Shown: positions 7,491 through 14,987, counted from the stretch's first letter. The stretch is 22,969 bases of DNA from DASXYU01 sp036502295 (GCA_036502295.1 DASXYU010000114.1:1-22969); one strand, 5' to 3'. Notes: generated by a model not told the origin, from the sequence alone. A program made the numbers and translations.

Positions 7491-8288
7491 TCAGGCGACG
7501 TCGAGAGTGGCGCGGCGCCTGGCTTCCCGTTCGAAGTAATTGAGCAGCGCCAACCCGATGGCGAGATAGATCGCCCCGACCCCGAGTTCGGTCCACAGGC
7601 CGCGGCCGACCGCACCCAGTCCGCTGCCGCCTGCTGCCAGCGTCCGCGCCGCGGCGATGCCGTGGGTCAGCGGTAGCCAGTGCGCGATCACGGCCATCCA
7701 GCCGGGCAGCGCGGTGAGTGGCACGTTGACACCGCAGAAGATCAGCAGCAGTCCGAAGGCGATGTTCGCCAGCGTTGCCGCCTCGCGAACCCGCAGGGCG
7801 ACCGCCGCGACGAAGAGTCCGAGCCCGGTGCACGAGACGGCGGACACCGCGACCGCCAGCGTCAGCGGCAGGACGCTGCCCACGGGAACGCTGACACGCA
7901 GCAGGAGACCGCCCAACACGAGCGCGACGACCGAGACGACGAAGCCGTTCAGCACCACCGGCAGCGAACGCCCCAGGAACAACGGGAGCCGTCGCGCCGG
8001 CGACACCAGGATCAGCGGAAGGGTGGCGGAGTTCCGCTCGTCGGCGATGGTGTTGCTCATCGCGAAGACACATGGGATCGACGCGTACTGCACCGCATCG
8101 CCGATCAGGTAGAAGCGAGAGTCGGCGAGGCCCGCGCTGCGTCCGACGAATGCGAAGAACAACACCTGGAAGAGGGGCTGAACGATGAATACCGGCACCA
8201 GCACCCACGGGGTCAGCCAGTTGAAGAGCGCACGGTAGCTGGTCAGTCCGCCGACGAAGGCGATCCGCAGATCGGTGCGGATGCTCAT
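7491..8288 (-). CDS. ABC-2 type transporter permease (second subunit)
   Basis: A 265-residue integral-membrane protein with about six hydrophobic segments, of the ABC-2 permease family that exports drugs, polysaccharides or lipids. After a short cytoplasmic start (MSIRTDLRIAF) come helices at about 26-50, 55-75, 100-130, 135-165, 170-190 and 230-252. The region IADERNSATLPLILVSPARRLPLFLGR at about 82-108 is the coupling segment usual in this family, and RVREAATLANIAFGLLLIFCGV resembles its conserved later helix. ATG 8288 is supported by AAGGA about 6 nt upstream; longer reading would run into the preceding gene. It is 61 nt downstream of the first permease and forms the third gene of an ATPase-permease-permease operon. 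The two permeases differ in sequence, so the pore is probably a heterodimer. Confidence 0.9.
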   Translation of the reverse strand: MSIRTDLRIAFVGGLTSYRALFNWLTPWVLVPVFIVQPLFQVLFFAFVGRSAGLADSRFYLIGDAVQYASIPCVFAMSNTIADERNSATLPLILVSPARRLPLFLGRSLPVVLNGFVVSVVALVLGGLLLRVSVPVGSVLPLTLAVAVSAVSCTGLGLFVAAVALRVREAATLANIAFGLLLIFCGVNVPLTALPGWMAVIAHWLPLTHGIAAARTLAAGGSGLGAVGRGLWTELGVGAIYLAIGLALLNYFEREARRRATLDVA

Positions 8289-8315
8289 CGGCCGTCCTTG
8301 GCATTGTGTACGTGG

Positions 8316-8328
8316 CCCGCGAAGCGGG
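8316..8328. other. Small hairpin between the two ABC-2 permease genes
   Basis: CCCGC and GCGGG flank a three-base loop in the 61-bp gap between the two permease genes. It may adjust mRNA stability or relative expression, but a 5-bp stem in such GC-rich DNA can also be chance. Confidence 0.25.
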
Positions 8329-8349
8329 GGTGCGCGTTCACTCCGGTTC

Positions 8350-9111
8350 TCATGACAACGCCAGGGTCGCTCTGGCCCGCGCAGAGTCGACGATCCGACC
8401 CGCGCCGAGCGTCGCCAGCAGCCCATACACCGCCGCCAGCGCCAGGCAGAGCGCGATGTCGAGCCACGCGGGATGGCCGAGCGCCGCCGCCCGAAGCGCG
8501 TAGACCCCCCACGTCGGAGGCAACACCCACGAGATCGGTCGCACCCAGTGAGGCAACAGGGACAACGGCACCAGGAATCCGCAGATCAGCCAGACCGGAA
8601 GCTCAAGGGCGGAGCCGACCGCCCATGCATGCCGCAGCCGGACACAGACGATGGACTGCAGGAACCCGACGAGCCCGATCGCGACGACCGTGGCAAGGGC
8701 CGCGCAGATGAAGGCCAGCGGATCGGCGAAGTCGAGCGGGATGCCGAAGGCGATCCGTCCCCACACCAACGTGACGACGAGGCTGTAGAGACCGATCGTC
8801 GCCATCGACAGCGTGATCGGCACGACCACCAGCGGAAAGAACGTCGGTGCGGCGACGAGCAGTTCGAGCGTCCCATCGCGGCGTTCGTGTTGCAGGACGC
8901 CGGCGGCGGTCGTGCTGGTGGCCGACCAGACGCCCATCGCGGCAGATCCGACCGAGACACCCACCAGCTCAGCCGGTGACGCTGTCTGGCGGTAGAGGAG
9001 GAAGATCGTGGTGGCGAAGAACATCGGATAGATGACCCCGAGGATGCCGTCGAAGGCCGAGCGCGAGCGCATCTTCAGCTGGAGCCGGAAGCCGACCCAC
9101 ACCAGCCTCAC
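8350..9111 (-). CDS. ABC-2 type transporter permease (first subunit)
   Basis: A 253-residue membrane protein with about six hydrophobic segments, of the ABC-2 export permease family. It begins MRLVWVGFRLQLKMRSRSAFDGILGVIYPMFF, a basic amphipathic lead into the first helix. The segment LQHERRDGTLELLVAAPTFFPLVVVP at about 73-98 is the family's conserved coupling region (E-x-x-x-G-T-L-E-x-L-x-x-[ST/A]-P). A VRPISWVLPPTWGVYALR stretch near 186-203 matches the usual extracellular loop and last helices. The start is GTG 9111, whose first bases overlap the TGA of the ATPase gene by 4 nt (GTGA), showing translational coupling. It must work with the neighbouring ATPase and second permease. The exported substrate is unknown. 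Confidence 0.9.
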   Translation of the reverse strand: MRLVWVGFRLQLKMRSRSAFDGILGVIYPMFFATTIFLLYRQTASPAELVGVSVGSAAMGVWSATSTTAAGVLQHERRDGTLELLVAAPTFFPLVVVPITLSMATIGLYSLVVTLVWGRIAFGIPLDFADPLAFICAALATVVAIGLVGFLQSIVCVRLRHAWAVGSALELPVWLICGFLVPLSLLPHWVRPISWVLPPTWGVYALRAAALGHPAWLDIALCLALAAVYGLLATLGAGRIVDSARARATLALS

Positions 9112-10076
9112 GCTCGGTGCACCAGTTCGACGTAGGCGTCCTCCAGGCTCGGTTCGCGTGTACTCACCCGACCGACTCGCACGGAACCGAACTCGTGCAG
9201 CACGGCCGAGGTGACCTCCGCTCCTGGAGCAGCGCGCACGACGACGAGTTGGGCATGGCCGAGAACCTCGACGTCGGCCGAGCTGACGCCCGGCAGCATG
9301 CGGATCGCGTCGATGGTGGCCGACTCGACCCCATACGCCTCGACCTCGAGGACGTTGCCGCCGACGACGGCGCGCTTGAGTTCGGCCGGCGTGCCCTGGG
9401 CGACGATCCGCCCGCCCGCGATCACGGCGATACGGTCGCAGAGCTCGTCCGCTTCGAACATGTAGTGGGTCGTGAGCAGAACCGTCGTGCCGGCGGCGGA
9501 GAGCCCGGCCACGGTAGTGCGCAATTCGCGTGCACCCACCGGGTCGATGCCGATGCTCGGCTCGTCCAGGAACAAGACATCCGGCCGATGCAGCAGGCCG
9601 CGCGCGATGTGCAGCCGTTGCCGCATACCGCGGGAGTAGCCCTCGACCCGTTCGCGTTCCCGTCCGCTCAGCCCGACCATCTCGAGCAACTCGGCGATCC
9701 GGATGCGTTGCTCGCGCGGGGGGACGCCGTAGAGCTCGGAGAAGTACCGCAGGTTGTCCAGGCCCGACAGCCGCTCATACAGGCCGCGATCACCACCGAA
9801 GACGTAGCCCACCCTCCGACGGACCTCACGGGCGTCAGCGACCACGTCGTGCCCCAGCACCCGTGCCGAGCCGCCGCTGGGCAGCAGCAACGTGATCAGC
9901 ATCTTGATCGTGGTCGTCTTGCCCGCCCCGTTGGGGCCGAGCAGGCCGAACAGCTCCCCCGCCTCGACATGGAAGTCGATGCCGCGAACCGCTTCGACCT
10001 CGAAGCTCGTGCGGCGGCGGATCCCGCGGCGGCTCGCGTAACGACGGGTCAGGCCCTGGACCTCGATCACCGACAT
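9108..10076 (-). CDS. ABC-2 exporter ATP-binding protein (DrrA-like)
   Basis: A 322-residue ATPase energising the two downstream ABC-2 permeases. Walker A GPNGAGKT is at 47-54, signature YSRGM at 148-152, Walker B VLFLDEP at 168-174 and the switch His at 205. After about residue 235 a DrrA-type C-terminal domain follows, ending PSLEDAYVELVHRA, the usual end of this group. Where the Q-loop glutamine is expected, the sequence reads GYVFGGDRGLYERLSGLDNL (91-110), with Gly in place of Gln; this is a recognisable variant of one ATPase subfamily. Start ATG 10076 has no Shine-Dalgarno, but TAGCGT ends exactly 6 nt upstream, suggesting a leaderless mRNA. It is first in the operon ATPase-permease-permease, perhaps also HAD. 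An intron-like insert RRGIRRRTSFEVEAV (16-30) before the Walker region is typical of the group. Confidence 0.93.
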   Translation of the reverse strand: MSVIEVQGLTRRYASRRGIRRRTSFEVEAVRGIDFHVEAGELFGLLGPNGAGKTTTIKMLITLLLPSGGSARVLGHDVVADAREVRRRVGYVFGGDRGLYERLSGLDNLRYFSELYGVPPREQRIRIAELLEMVGLSGRERERVEGYSRGMRQRLHIARGLLHRPDVLFLDEPSIGIDPVGARELRTTVAGLSAAGTTVLLTTHYMFEADELCDRIAVIAGGRIVAQGTPAELKRAVVGGNVLEVEAYGVESATIDAIRMLPGVSSADVEVLGHAQLVVVRAAPGAEVTSAVLHEFGSVRVGRVSTREPSLEDAYVELVHRA

Positions 10077-10082
10077 GGCTAG

Positions 10083-10088
10083 ACGCTA
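10083..10088 (-). promoter_or_regulatory. -10 hexamer TAGCGT, leaderless start of ABC-2 operon
   Basis: On the minus strand TAGCGT (10088-10083) is followed by exactly six bases and the ATG at 10076. The transcript of the ABC-2 operon probably begins at that A. No good -35 is visible. Confidence 0.5.
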
Positions 10089-10198
10089 TCGGCCGCCACC
10101 GACCGAGATTGGCGGGCCGGTAAGACCAACGGCCCTAGTGACGGACCGAAGACCGGCGGATCTTGGGCGTGTGGGGCCCTCGGGCTGCTTATTGAAAA

Positions 10199-10220
10199 GT
10201 AACTGTTGTATTTCGGTTAC
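10199..10220. promoter_or_regulatory. Candidate operator upstream of sugar operon
   Basis: GTAAC (10199-10203) and GTTAC (10216-10220) form an inverted repeat with a 12-base, AT-rich spacer. It sits in the most AT-rich part of the window, directly before the proposed -35 of the sugar transporter operon. A ROK regulator is encoded in the same operon, so this is a plausible binding site for it; ROK operators are usually AT-rich palindromes. The match to any known operator has not been checked. Confidence 0.35.
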
Positions 10221-10249
10221 ATGACTTCTGCATAGCAGCGGATTATGTT
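10221..10249 (+). promoter_or_regulatory. Candidate promoter of sugar ABC operon
   Basis: ATGACT (10221-10226, four of six bases of TTGACA) is followed by a 17-base spacer and TATGTT (10244-10249), a TANNNT -10. Transcription would start near 10256, leaving a leader of about 65 nt before the ATG at 10321. The spacer holds a small dyad, CTGC-ATA-GCAG at 10229-10239 or so. Apart from this promoter and the adjacent inverted repeat, I see nothing else in the 244-bp gap 10077-10320. Confidence 0.42.
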
Positions 10250-10320
10250 CGAGGGCGGAACAATTGCAAAGCCCGGCCGCAGTGACGCGACCGGGAGGGC
10301 CAAATGAAGGGCGCGATCAC

Positions 10321-11478
10321 ATGCGCAAGTCCATCCTCGCCGCCGTGGCGCTTGGTGCCACGGCAGTCACATTGGCCGCCTGCAGCTCAAGTGGCGGCGG
10401 TTCCGGCAGCAGTAGCACCCCGCCCGCGGGGAACTCCTCATCCTCATCCTCATCCACTACTTCGGGCGGCACGGAGGTCGGCGTCATCCTTCCGGACACC
10501 ACCTCCTCCGACCGCTACGTGCAGTACGACGCCCCGCTGCTCACGAAGGCGTTCCAGGACGCCGGCATCAAGGCCGACGTCCAGAACGCGCAGGGTGACA
10601 AGACCAAGTTCCAGACCATCGCGACGAACATGATCGGCGAGGGCGTGAAGGTCCTGCTCATCGACTCCATCGACGCGCCGAGCGGTGCTGCGGTCGAGTC
10701 AGCGGCCAAGGCTGCCGGTGTTCAGGTCATCGATTACGACCGGACCAACCTCAGCGGCGGCGGCAGTGCCGCGTACTACGTCTCGTTCGACAACGAGAAG
10801 GTCGGCGAACTCCAGGGCCAGGGCTTGCTCGACGGCCTCTCCGCCGCCGGCAAGACGAGCAACGCTCAGGTCATCGAGGTTGACGGCGGCACCGACGTCG
10901 ACAACAACGCCGTACTCTTCAAGCAGGGCGCCCGCAAGATCCTCGATCCCGCACAGACCGCGGGAAAAATCAAGATCGTCTCGGACTCGGTCGACAAGGG
11001 CTGGGACGTCAACCAGGTCAACGGCATCTTCACGCAGGCCCTCACCGCGAACGGCGGCAAGGTTGACGGCGTTCTCTCCGCCAACGACGGCATCGCCCAG
11101 GCCGTCATCGGTGTGCTGAAGAGCAACGGCTTGGCCGGCAAGGTCGCCATCACCGGTCAGGACGCAAGCATCCCCGGTCTGCAGAGCATCCTGCAGGGCA
11201 ACCAGTACATGACCGTCTTCAAGGACGTCAGCAAGGAAGCCGACGCCGCATCGAAGCTCGCAATCGCGCTGGTCAAGGGGCAGGACCCGACTTCGGCCGG
11301 TCTGACGCTCACCGACTTCACGGTGCCGGGCAACAGCAACGGTTCCAAGGCTGTTCTCCTCAGCCCTGAGGTCATCACCAAGAAGAACGTCGAAGACGTC
11401 GTCACGGCCGGTGCCGTGAAGGTGGCGGATCTCTGCAACGGGATCCAGTCCGCCTGCGACGCTGCCGGTGTGAAGTAG
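10321..11478 (+). CDS. Sugar ABC transporter substrate-binding lipoprotein (XylF-like, CUT2)
   Basis: A 385-residue exported lipoprotein that captures a sugar outside the membrane and delivers it to the permease. The signal peptide MRKSILAAVALGATAVTLAAC ends in lipobox LAAC, so Cys21 is the lipidated residue. A Ser/Gly/Thr/Pro-rich linker spans about 22-50. The rest is a periplasmic-binding type 1 (RbsB/XylF) fold: EVGVILPDTTSSDRY at the start, a DxxDAPSGAAVESA segment, VSFDNEKVGELQGQ, GVLSANDGIAQAVI, VAITGQDASIPGLQSI and QYMTVFKDVSKEADAASKLA; these last two match xylose-type proteins. Start ATG 10321 has GAAGGG 9 nt upstream and gives a perfect signal peptide; a TTG at 10264 would only add unrelated residues. 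It is first of four genes. Xylose is the likeliest ligand from family resemblance, but other pentoses or hexoses cannot be excluded. Confidence 0.93.
   Translation: MRKSILAAVALGATAVTLAACSSSGGGSGSSSTPPAGNSSSSSSSTTSGGTEVGVILPDTTSSDRYVQYDAPLLTKAFQDAGIKADVQNAQGDKTKFQTIATNMIGEGVKVLLIDSIDAPSGAAVESAAKAAGVQVIDYDRTNLSGGGSAAYYVSFDNEKVGELQGQGLLDGLSAAGKTSNAQVIEVDGGTDVDNNAVLFKQGARKILDPAQTAGKIKIVSDSVDKGWDVNQVNGIFTQALTANGGKVDGVLSANDGIAQAVIGVLKSNGLAGKVAITGQDASIPGLQSILQGNQYMTVFKDVSKEADAASKLAIALVKGQDPTSAGLTLTDFTVPGNSNGSKAVLLSPEVITKKNVEDVVTAGAVKVADLCNGIQSACDAAGVK
10435..10455 (+). repeat. Hexanucleotide tandem repeat in lipoprotein linker
   Basis: TCCTCA occurs three times in tandem plus three further bases. 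It encodes part of the Ser-rich linker of the sugar-binding lipoprotein. Because the unit is six bases, gain or loss would change linker length by two Ser residues without a frameshift. Confidence 0.7.
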
Positions 11479-11494
11479 TCCCAACCGCATAGGC

Positions 11495-11526
11495 TTGATG
11501 GCCGGGCCGCAAGGCCCGGCCATCAA
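11495..11526 (+). other. Perfect 14-bp intercistronic hairpin with GCAA tetraloop
   Basis: Arms 11495-11508 (TTGATGGCCGGGCC) and 11513-11526 are exactly complementary, closing a GCAA loop, a stable GNRA tetraloop. It lies 16 nt after the stop of the binding-protein gene and 6 nt before the ribosome site (GGAGG 11533-11537) of the ATPase gene. No U-tract follows, so it is less likely a full terminator than a 3'-end stabiliser or partial attenuator that keeps binding-protein mRNA more abundant than ATPase and permease mRNA, a known arrangement in binding-protein transporter operons. Confidence 0.8.
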
Positions 11527-11546
11527 CGCGTAGGAGGCGAGAGTTC

Positions 11547-12323
11547 GTGGCAGATCCCATTCTGGAGATCAAGGGCCTCAATCAGAGTTTCGGACCAGTA
11601 CACGTCCTGCACGACATCGATCTCGCCGTCTACCCCGGGGAGGTGACGGCACTCGTCGGGGACAACGGCGCAGGCAAGACCACACTCGTCAAGGTGGTCG
11701 CCGGTATCAACCGACCCGACAGCGGTCAGATCCTCTTCGAAGGCAAGCCGGTGACGATCCGCGATCCGCGGGCCGCCTCCGACCTCGGCATCGAGTTCGT
11801 CTATCAAGACCTCGCGTTGGCCGACAACCTCGACATCACCCAGAACATGTTCCTAGGTCGCGAGATCAGACGGCTCGGGTTTCTCTCCGACGGCGAGATG
11901 GAGCGCAAGGCGCGTGAAGTTCTTGAGAGCCTCTCGGTGCGCACCGTCTCCTCGGTGCGCCAGGTCGTCGCCAGCCTCTCCGGCGGACAGCGGCAGACGG
12001 TCGCCATCGCCAAATCCGTCCTCTGGAACAGCAAGGTCATCTTCCTGGACGAACCCACCGCCGCACTCGGCGTCGCGCAGACCCGCCAGGTCCTCGACCT
12101 GGTCCGCCGGCTGGCCGACCAGGGCCGCGGCGTCGTCCTGATCTCGCACAACATGAACGACGTCATGGAGGTCGCTGACCGCGTGGTCGCGCTCTACCTC
12201 GGAAAGGTCGCCGCCGAAGTATTCGTCAAGGACAGCAGCACCACCCAGATCGTCGAGCTGATCACCTCCGGACGCAGCGGTGACATCGGCCTGGCCCGCG
12301 CCGTCACGAACGAGGTGATGTGA
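11547..12323 (+). CDS. Sugar ABC transporter ATP-binding protein, single-domain CUT2 type
   Basis: A 258-residue cytoplasmic ATPase driving sugar import. Walker A GDNGAGKT is at 38-45, Q-loop Gln at 87 (EFVYQDLALADNLDI), signature LSGGQ at 144-148, Walker B VIFLDEP at 164-170 and switch His201 in SHNMND. The QNMFLGRE and TAALGV segments are typical of CUT2 (ribose/xylose/fructose) ATPases. Only one nucleotide-binding domain is present, whereas XylG, RbsA and AraG have two fused ones, so it should act as a homodimer as in FrcA-like systems. GTG 11547 follows GGAGG by 9 nt; the hairpin just upstream separates it from the binding-protein gene. Its TGA ends one base before the permease ATG, so the two are co-translated. 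Confidence 0.94.
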   Translation: MADPILEIKGLNQSFGPVHVLHDIDLAVYPGEVTALVGDNGAGKTTLVKVVAGINRPDSGQILFEGKPVTIRDPRAASDLGIEFVYQDLALADNLDITQNMFLGREIRRLGFLSDGEMERKAREVLESLSVRTVSSVRQVVASLSGGQRQTVAIAKSVLWNSKVIFLDEPTAALGVAQTRQVLDLVRRLADQGRGVVLISHNMNDVMEVADRVVALYLGKVAAEVFVKDSSTTQIVELITSGRSGDIGLARAVTNEVM

Positions 12324-12324
12324 G

Positions 12325-13770
12325 ATGACTTCTCAGGTCGACAATCCCGGCGCCGGACAGGGCACATCATCCGCGCCCGAGCACAATCGTCCCTCGAGCT
12401 TCTCCCTGGACGCCGAGCACCGCACCTTCGCCGTATCGCTACGCAACTATTGGGGACGGCTGCGCTCGGGTGACCCGGGCGCCTTGCCCTCCGTCCTCGG
12501 TCTGGTCGTCCTGGCGGTCATCTTCAGCCAGGTGAGCGGCCGTTTCATCAGCAAGTTCAACATCGGCAACCTCCCCGGCCAGGGTGCCTATATCGCGATC
12601 ATCGCGCTCGGTCTCGTTTTCGTCCTGCTCCTCGGCGAGATCGATCTTTCGGCAGGCACGACCGGCGGCATGGCGGCAGGTTTCGCTGCGCAGGGCATTT
12701 TCAGCCATGGGCTACACCACGGTGTTCCTGGTTCGAATCTGCTCTTCGGCATTCTCGTCGGCGTTCTCGCCGCGGCCATGCTGCTCGGCGCCTGGCTCAA
12801 GGCATGGACGGGCGCGGCCGTTGTCGGCGTCGGCATCATCATCATCGCTACCGGGCTCGATCAGCACGTCATTCCTGCCCTCATCGCGGCGATCTCGATC
12901 GGGGCGGCCGTCGGCATCTTCATCGGCTGGCTGGTCGGCAAGATCGGTGTTCCGAGCTTCGTGGTCACCCTCGCGCTCTTCTTGGCCTGGCAGGGTGTGC
13001 TGCTCTTCGCCCTGAACGCCAACCCGCTACCGAACCAGAACTACAAGTTCTGGTTCGGCCTGACCCACAACAACCTGTCGCCGACATGGACCTGGATCTT
13101 CATGATCGTCGTCGTCGGCAGCTACTTCCTCTACACCTTGTTCAAAGCGATTCTCGCGAAGCGCCACGGCATCAACGGCGACACGATCCAACTCGTCGTG
13201 GTGCGAGGCGGCACCATCGCAGTCGTGGGTGTCATCGTGACGATCTTCGCCAACGAGAACCGCGGCTTGGTGAAGAACTTCGCGATCCACGGCCTGCCCT
13301 GGGCGGCGGTCATCCCGATCTGCCTGATGATCGTGTGCACGATCGCGCTGAACAAGACGTCCTGGGGACGGCACCTCTTCGCGACCGGTGGCAATGCGGA
13401 GGCTGCACGTCGCGCGGGCATCGACGTCGTGCATATCAAGGTCACGGCGTTCACGATCTGCTCTTCGTTCGGTGCTCTCGGCGGAATCTTCCTCGCATCG
13501 AACAACGGCAGCGTGGCGCTGGACCTGGGAGCGGGCAACATCCTGCTCTTCTCGGTCGCGGCCGCCGTCATCGGCGGTACGTCGCTCTTCGGCGGACGCG
13601 GCAAGCCCCGTGACGCGATCATCGGTGCGTTGGTCATCACGATCATCCCCAACGGCCTGCTGCTACGCCCCAGCCTGCCCGCCGCCTACCAGAACGTCCT
13701 CACCGGTCTCGTCCTGCTGCTCGCCGCCTCGGTCGATGCCATGTCCCGACGGCGCGCCAGGACCAGATAG
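12325..13770 (+). CDS. Sugar ABC transporter permease (XylH-like, CUT2)
   Basis: A 481-residue inner-membrane permease, BPD_transp_2 family, forming the sugar channel. A hydrophilic N-terminal tail of about 50 residues (rich in Ser, Pro, Gly) precedes RNYWGRLRSGDPGALPSV, characteristic of the long XylH-like actinobacterial permeases. About ten to twelve hydrophobic helices follow. Conserved marks: VFVLLLGEIDLSAGTTGG at 98-115, GVPSFVVTLALFLAWQG at 208-224, the ATPase-contact loop FATGGNAEAARRAGI at 352-366, and AAAVIGGTSLFGGRGKP at 412-428. It is longer than E. coli XylH (393 residues), partly from the N-terminal tail and the insert at 235-320. Start ATG 12325 lies one base after the ATPase stop, with GAGGTG upstream. 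It is followed after 26 bp by the ROK regulator. Confidence 0.94.
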   Translation: MTSQVDNPGAGQGTSSAPEHNRPSSFSLDAEHRTFAVSLRNYWGRLRSGDPGALPSVLGLVVLAVIFSQVSGRFISKFNIGNLPGQGAYIAIIALGLVFVLLLGEIDLSAGTTGGMAAGFAAQGIFSHGLHHGVPGSNLLFGILVGVLAAAMLLGAWLKAWTGAAVVGVGIIIIATGLDQHVIPALIAAISIGAAVGIFIGWLVGKIGVPSFVVTLALFLAWQGVLLFALNANPLPNQNYKFWFGLTHNNLSPTWTWIFMIVVVGSYFLYTLFKAILAKRHGINGDTIQLVVVRGGTIAVVGVIVTIFANENRGLVKNFAIHGLPWAAVIPICLMIVCTIALNKTSWGRHLFATGGNAEAARRAGIDVVHIKVTAFTICSSFGALGGIFLASNNGSVALDLGAGNILLFSVAAAVIGGTSLFGGRGKPRDAIIGALVITIIPNGLLLRPSLPAAYQNVLTGLVLLLAASVDAMSRRRARTR

Positions 13771-13784
13771 CAGTTCATCGCCCG

Positions 13785-13790
13785 TAACTT
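13785..13790 (+). promoter_or_regulatory. -10 hexamer TAACTT, leaderless start of ROK regulator
   Basis: TAACTT ends exactly 6 nt before ATG 13797 in the 26-bp permease/ROK gap. No ribosome site is present. The regulator may therefore have its own leaderless transcript in addition to read-through. The sequence GTAACTTCGGT here shares GTAAC and TTCGGT with the proposed operator upstream of the sugar operon. Confidence 0.45.
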
Positions 13791-13796
13791 CGGTCG

Positions 13797-14987
13797 ATGG
13801 CCACGCTCACGAGCGCTCCACGGCGCGCAGACGACATCCGACGGCACAACCTCGGATTGGTACTGGCGCACGTCCATCGCGACGGGGCGCTCACGCGGGC
13901 GGCGCTGACCCAACGCCTGGGGATGAGCCGCTCGACGATCGGGGTGCTGGTTTCCGACCTCGCGGCGCTGGGGCTCGTCAGTGCTCAGGTGCCCACCGGT
14001 GGTGAGCGCACAGGCAGGCCGTCGCACGTCGTCGGGCCGTCTGACAGCGGGCCCTACGCGGTGGCGGTGGACGTCGACGTCACGCATGTCTGCATAGCGG
14101 CGGTCGGAATCGGCGGACGGGTGCTGGTGCGAAAGACAGTGGCTTTGCGCCTCCACGCAACGCCACGCGCCGTGGTGAACGCCGTTGCCCGCACTCTGCC
14201 CCTGCTGGCCGAGCGCGTGCCGGCCGGAGCGTGGCCGATCGGTATCGGAGTGAGCATTCCGGGGACGGTCGTGCAAGGCGGGACTGTGGGCTTCGCACCG
14301 AACCTCGGGTGGCGCCACGTGCCGCTCCGCGCGATGTTAGAGGACGCACTCGGCAACGGCTTACCGATCTCGCTGGGAAACGACGCTGACCTCTCCGTCC
14401 TCGCGGAGCATCGACACGGCGCCGGACGCGGCTATGAGGACGTCGTATACATGCTCGGCCGCGTCGGTGTCGGTGCTGGACTCGTCGTCGGCGGCAAGCA
14501 GATGCGCGGCCACGACGGTCGTGCCGGCGAGATCGGCCACACTGTGATGAATCCGAACGGTCGACCCTGCCAGTGCGGAAAGCGCGGTTGCGTGGAGACC
14601 TACATCGGCGACGGGGCGCTACTGCGCGGCGTGCGCGGAGCGAGCACCGTGGCAGACGTCCTCGCAGCAGCGGCCGCAGGCGATCCCGATGCGGTGACGA
14701 CCGTGCGCGACGTGGCGCACTGGCTCGGCAGGGTCCTGGCGGGCGTCGTCAACGTCCTCGCCCCAGAACGCGTCATCATGGGTGGCTCATTCGCGGGCGT
14801 ACTCGACTTCTCACGCGCCGATGTCATCGACGCGCTCGCGGCCGACGCGATCGAGGGCGCCACGGAGCAGGTGGTCGTCACCGGTCCCGAACTCGGCGAC
14901 GACTCGGCCCTCGTCGGGGCCGCCGAGACGGTCTTCGCTCCGCTGTTGGAGGACCCCTTGAGTCTCCTTCGCTCCGCGTCGGTCTAG
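13797..14987 (+). CDS. ROK-family transcriptional regulator (XylR/NagC type)
   Basis: A 396-residue sugar-responsive DNA-binding protein. An N-terminal winged helix-turn-helix lies at about 15-75 (LTRAALTQRLGMSRSTIGVLVSDLAALGLV), followed by GGERTGRPSHVV, the usual link to the ROK domain. The sugar-kinase-like part has SLGNDADLSVLAE (N195, D196), GVGAGLVVGGKQMRG and GRAGEIGHTVMNPNG with H248. The zinc motif is C258-Q-C260-GKRG-C265-VE. As in ROK repressors, sugar binding should release DNA. Start ATG 13797 has no Shine-Dalgarno but a TAACTT -10 six nt upstream. Its position as last gene of the sugar operon suggests that it controls that operon, probably by binding the AT-rich region near 10200. 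Its stop is one base from the metH stop on the other strand. Confidence 0.94.
   Translation: MATLTSAPRRADDIRRHNLGLVLAHVHRDGALTRAALTQRLGMSRSTIGVLVSDLAALGLVSAQVPTGGERTGRPSHVVGPSDSGPYAVAVDVDVTHVCIAAVGIGGRVLVRKTVALRLHATPRAVVNAVARTLPLLAERVPAGAWPIGIGVSIPGTVVQGGTVGFAPNLGWRHVPLRAMLEDALGNGLPISLGNDADLSVLAEHRHGAGRGYEDVVYMLGRVGVGAGLVVGGKQMRGHDGRAGEIGHTVMNPNGRPCQCGKRGCVETYIGDGALLRGVRGASTVADVLAAAAAGDPDAVTTVRDVAHWLGRVLAGVVNVLAPERVIMGGSFAGVLDFSRADVIDALAADAIEGATEQVVVTGPELGDDSALVGAAETVFAPLLEDPLSLLRSASV

Noticed and set aside
10264..10320. TTG start extending the sugar-binding lipoprotein by 19 residues
   Set aside because: It would place a polar Pro/Gly/Arg stretch before a perfect lipoprotein signal peptide; the ATG at 10321 fits far better.
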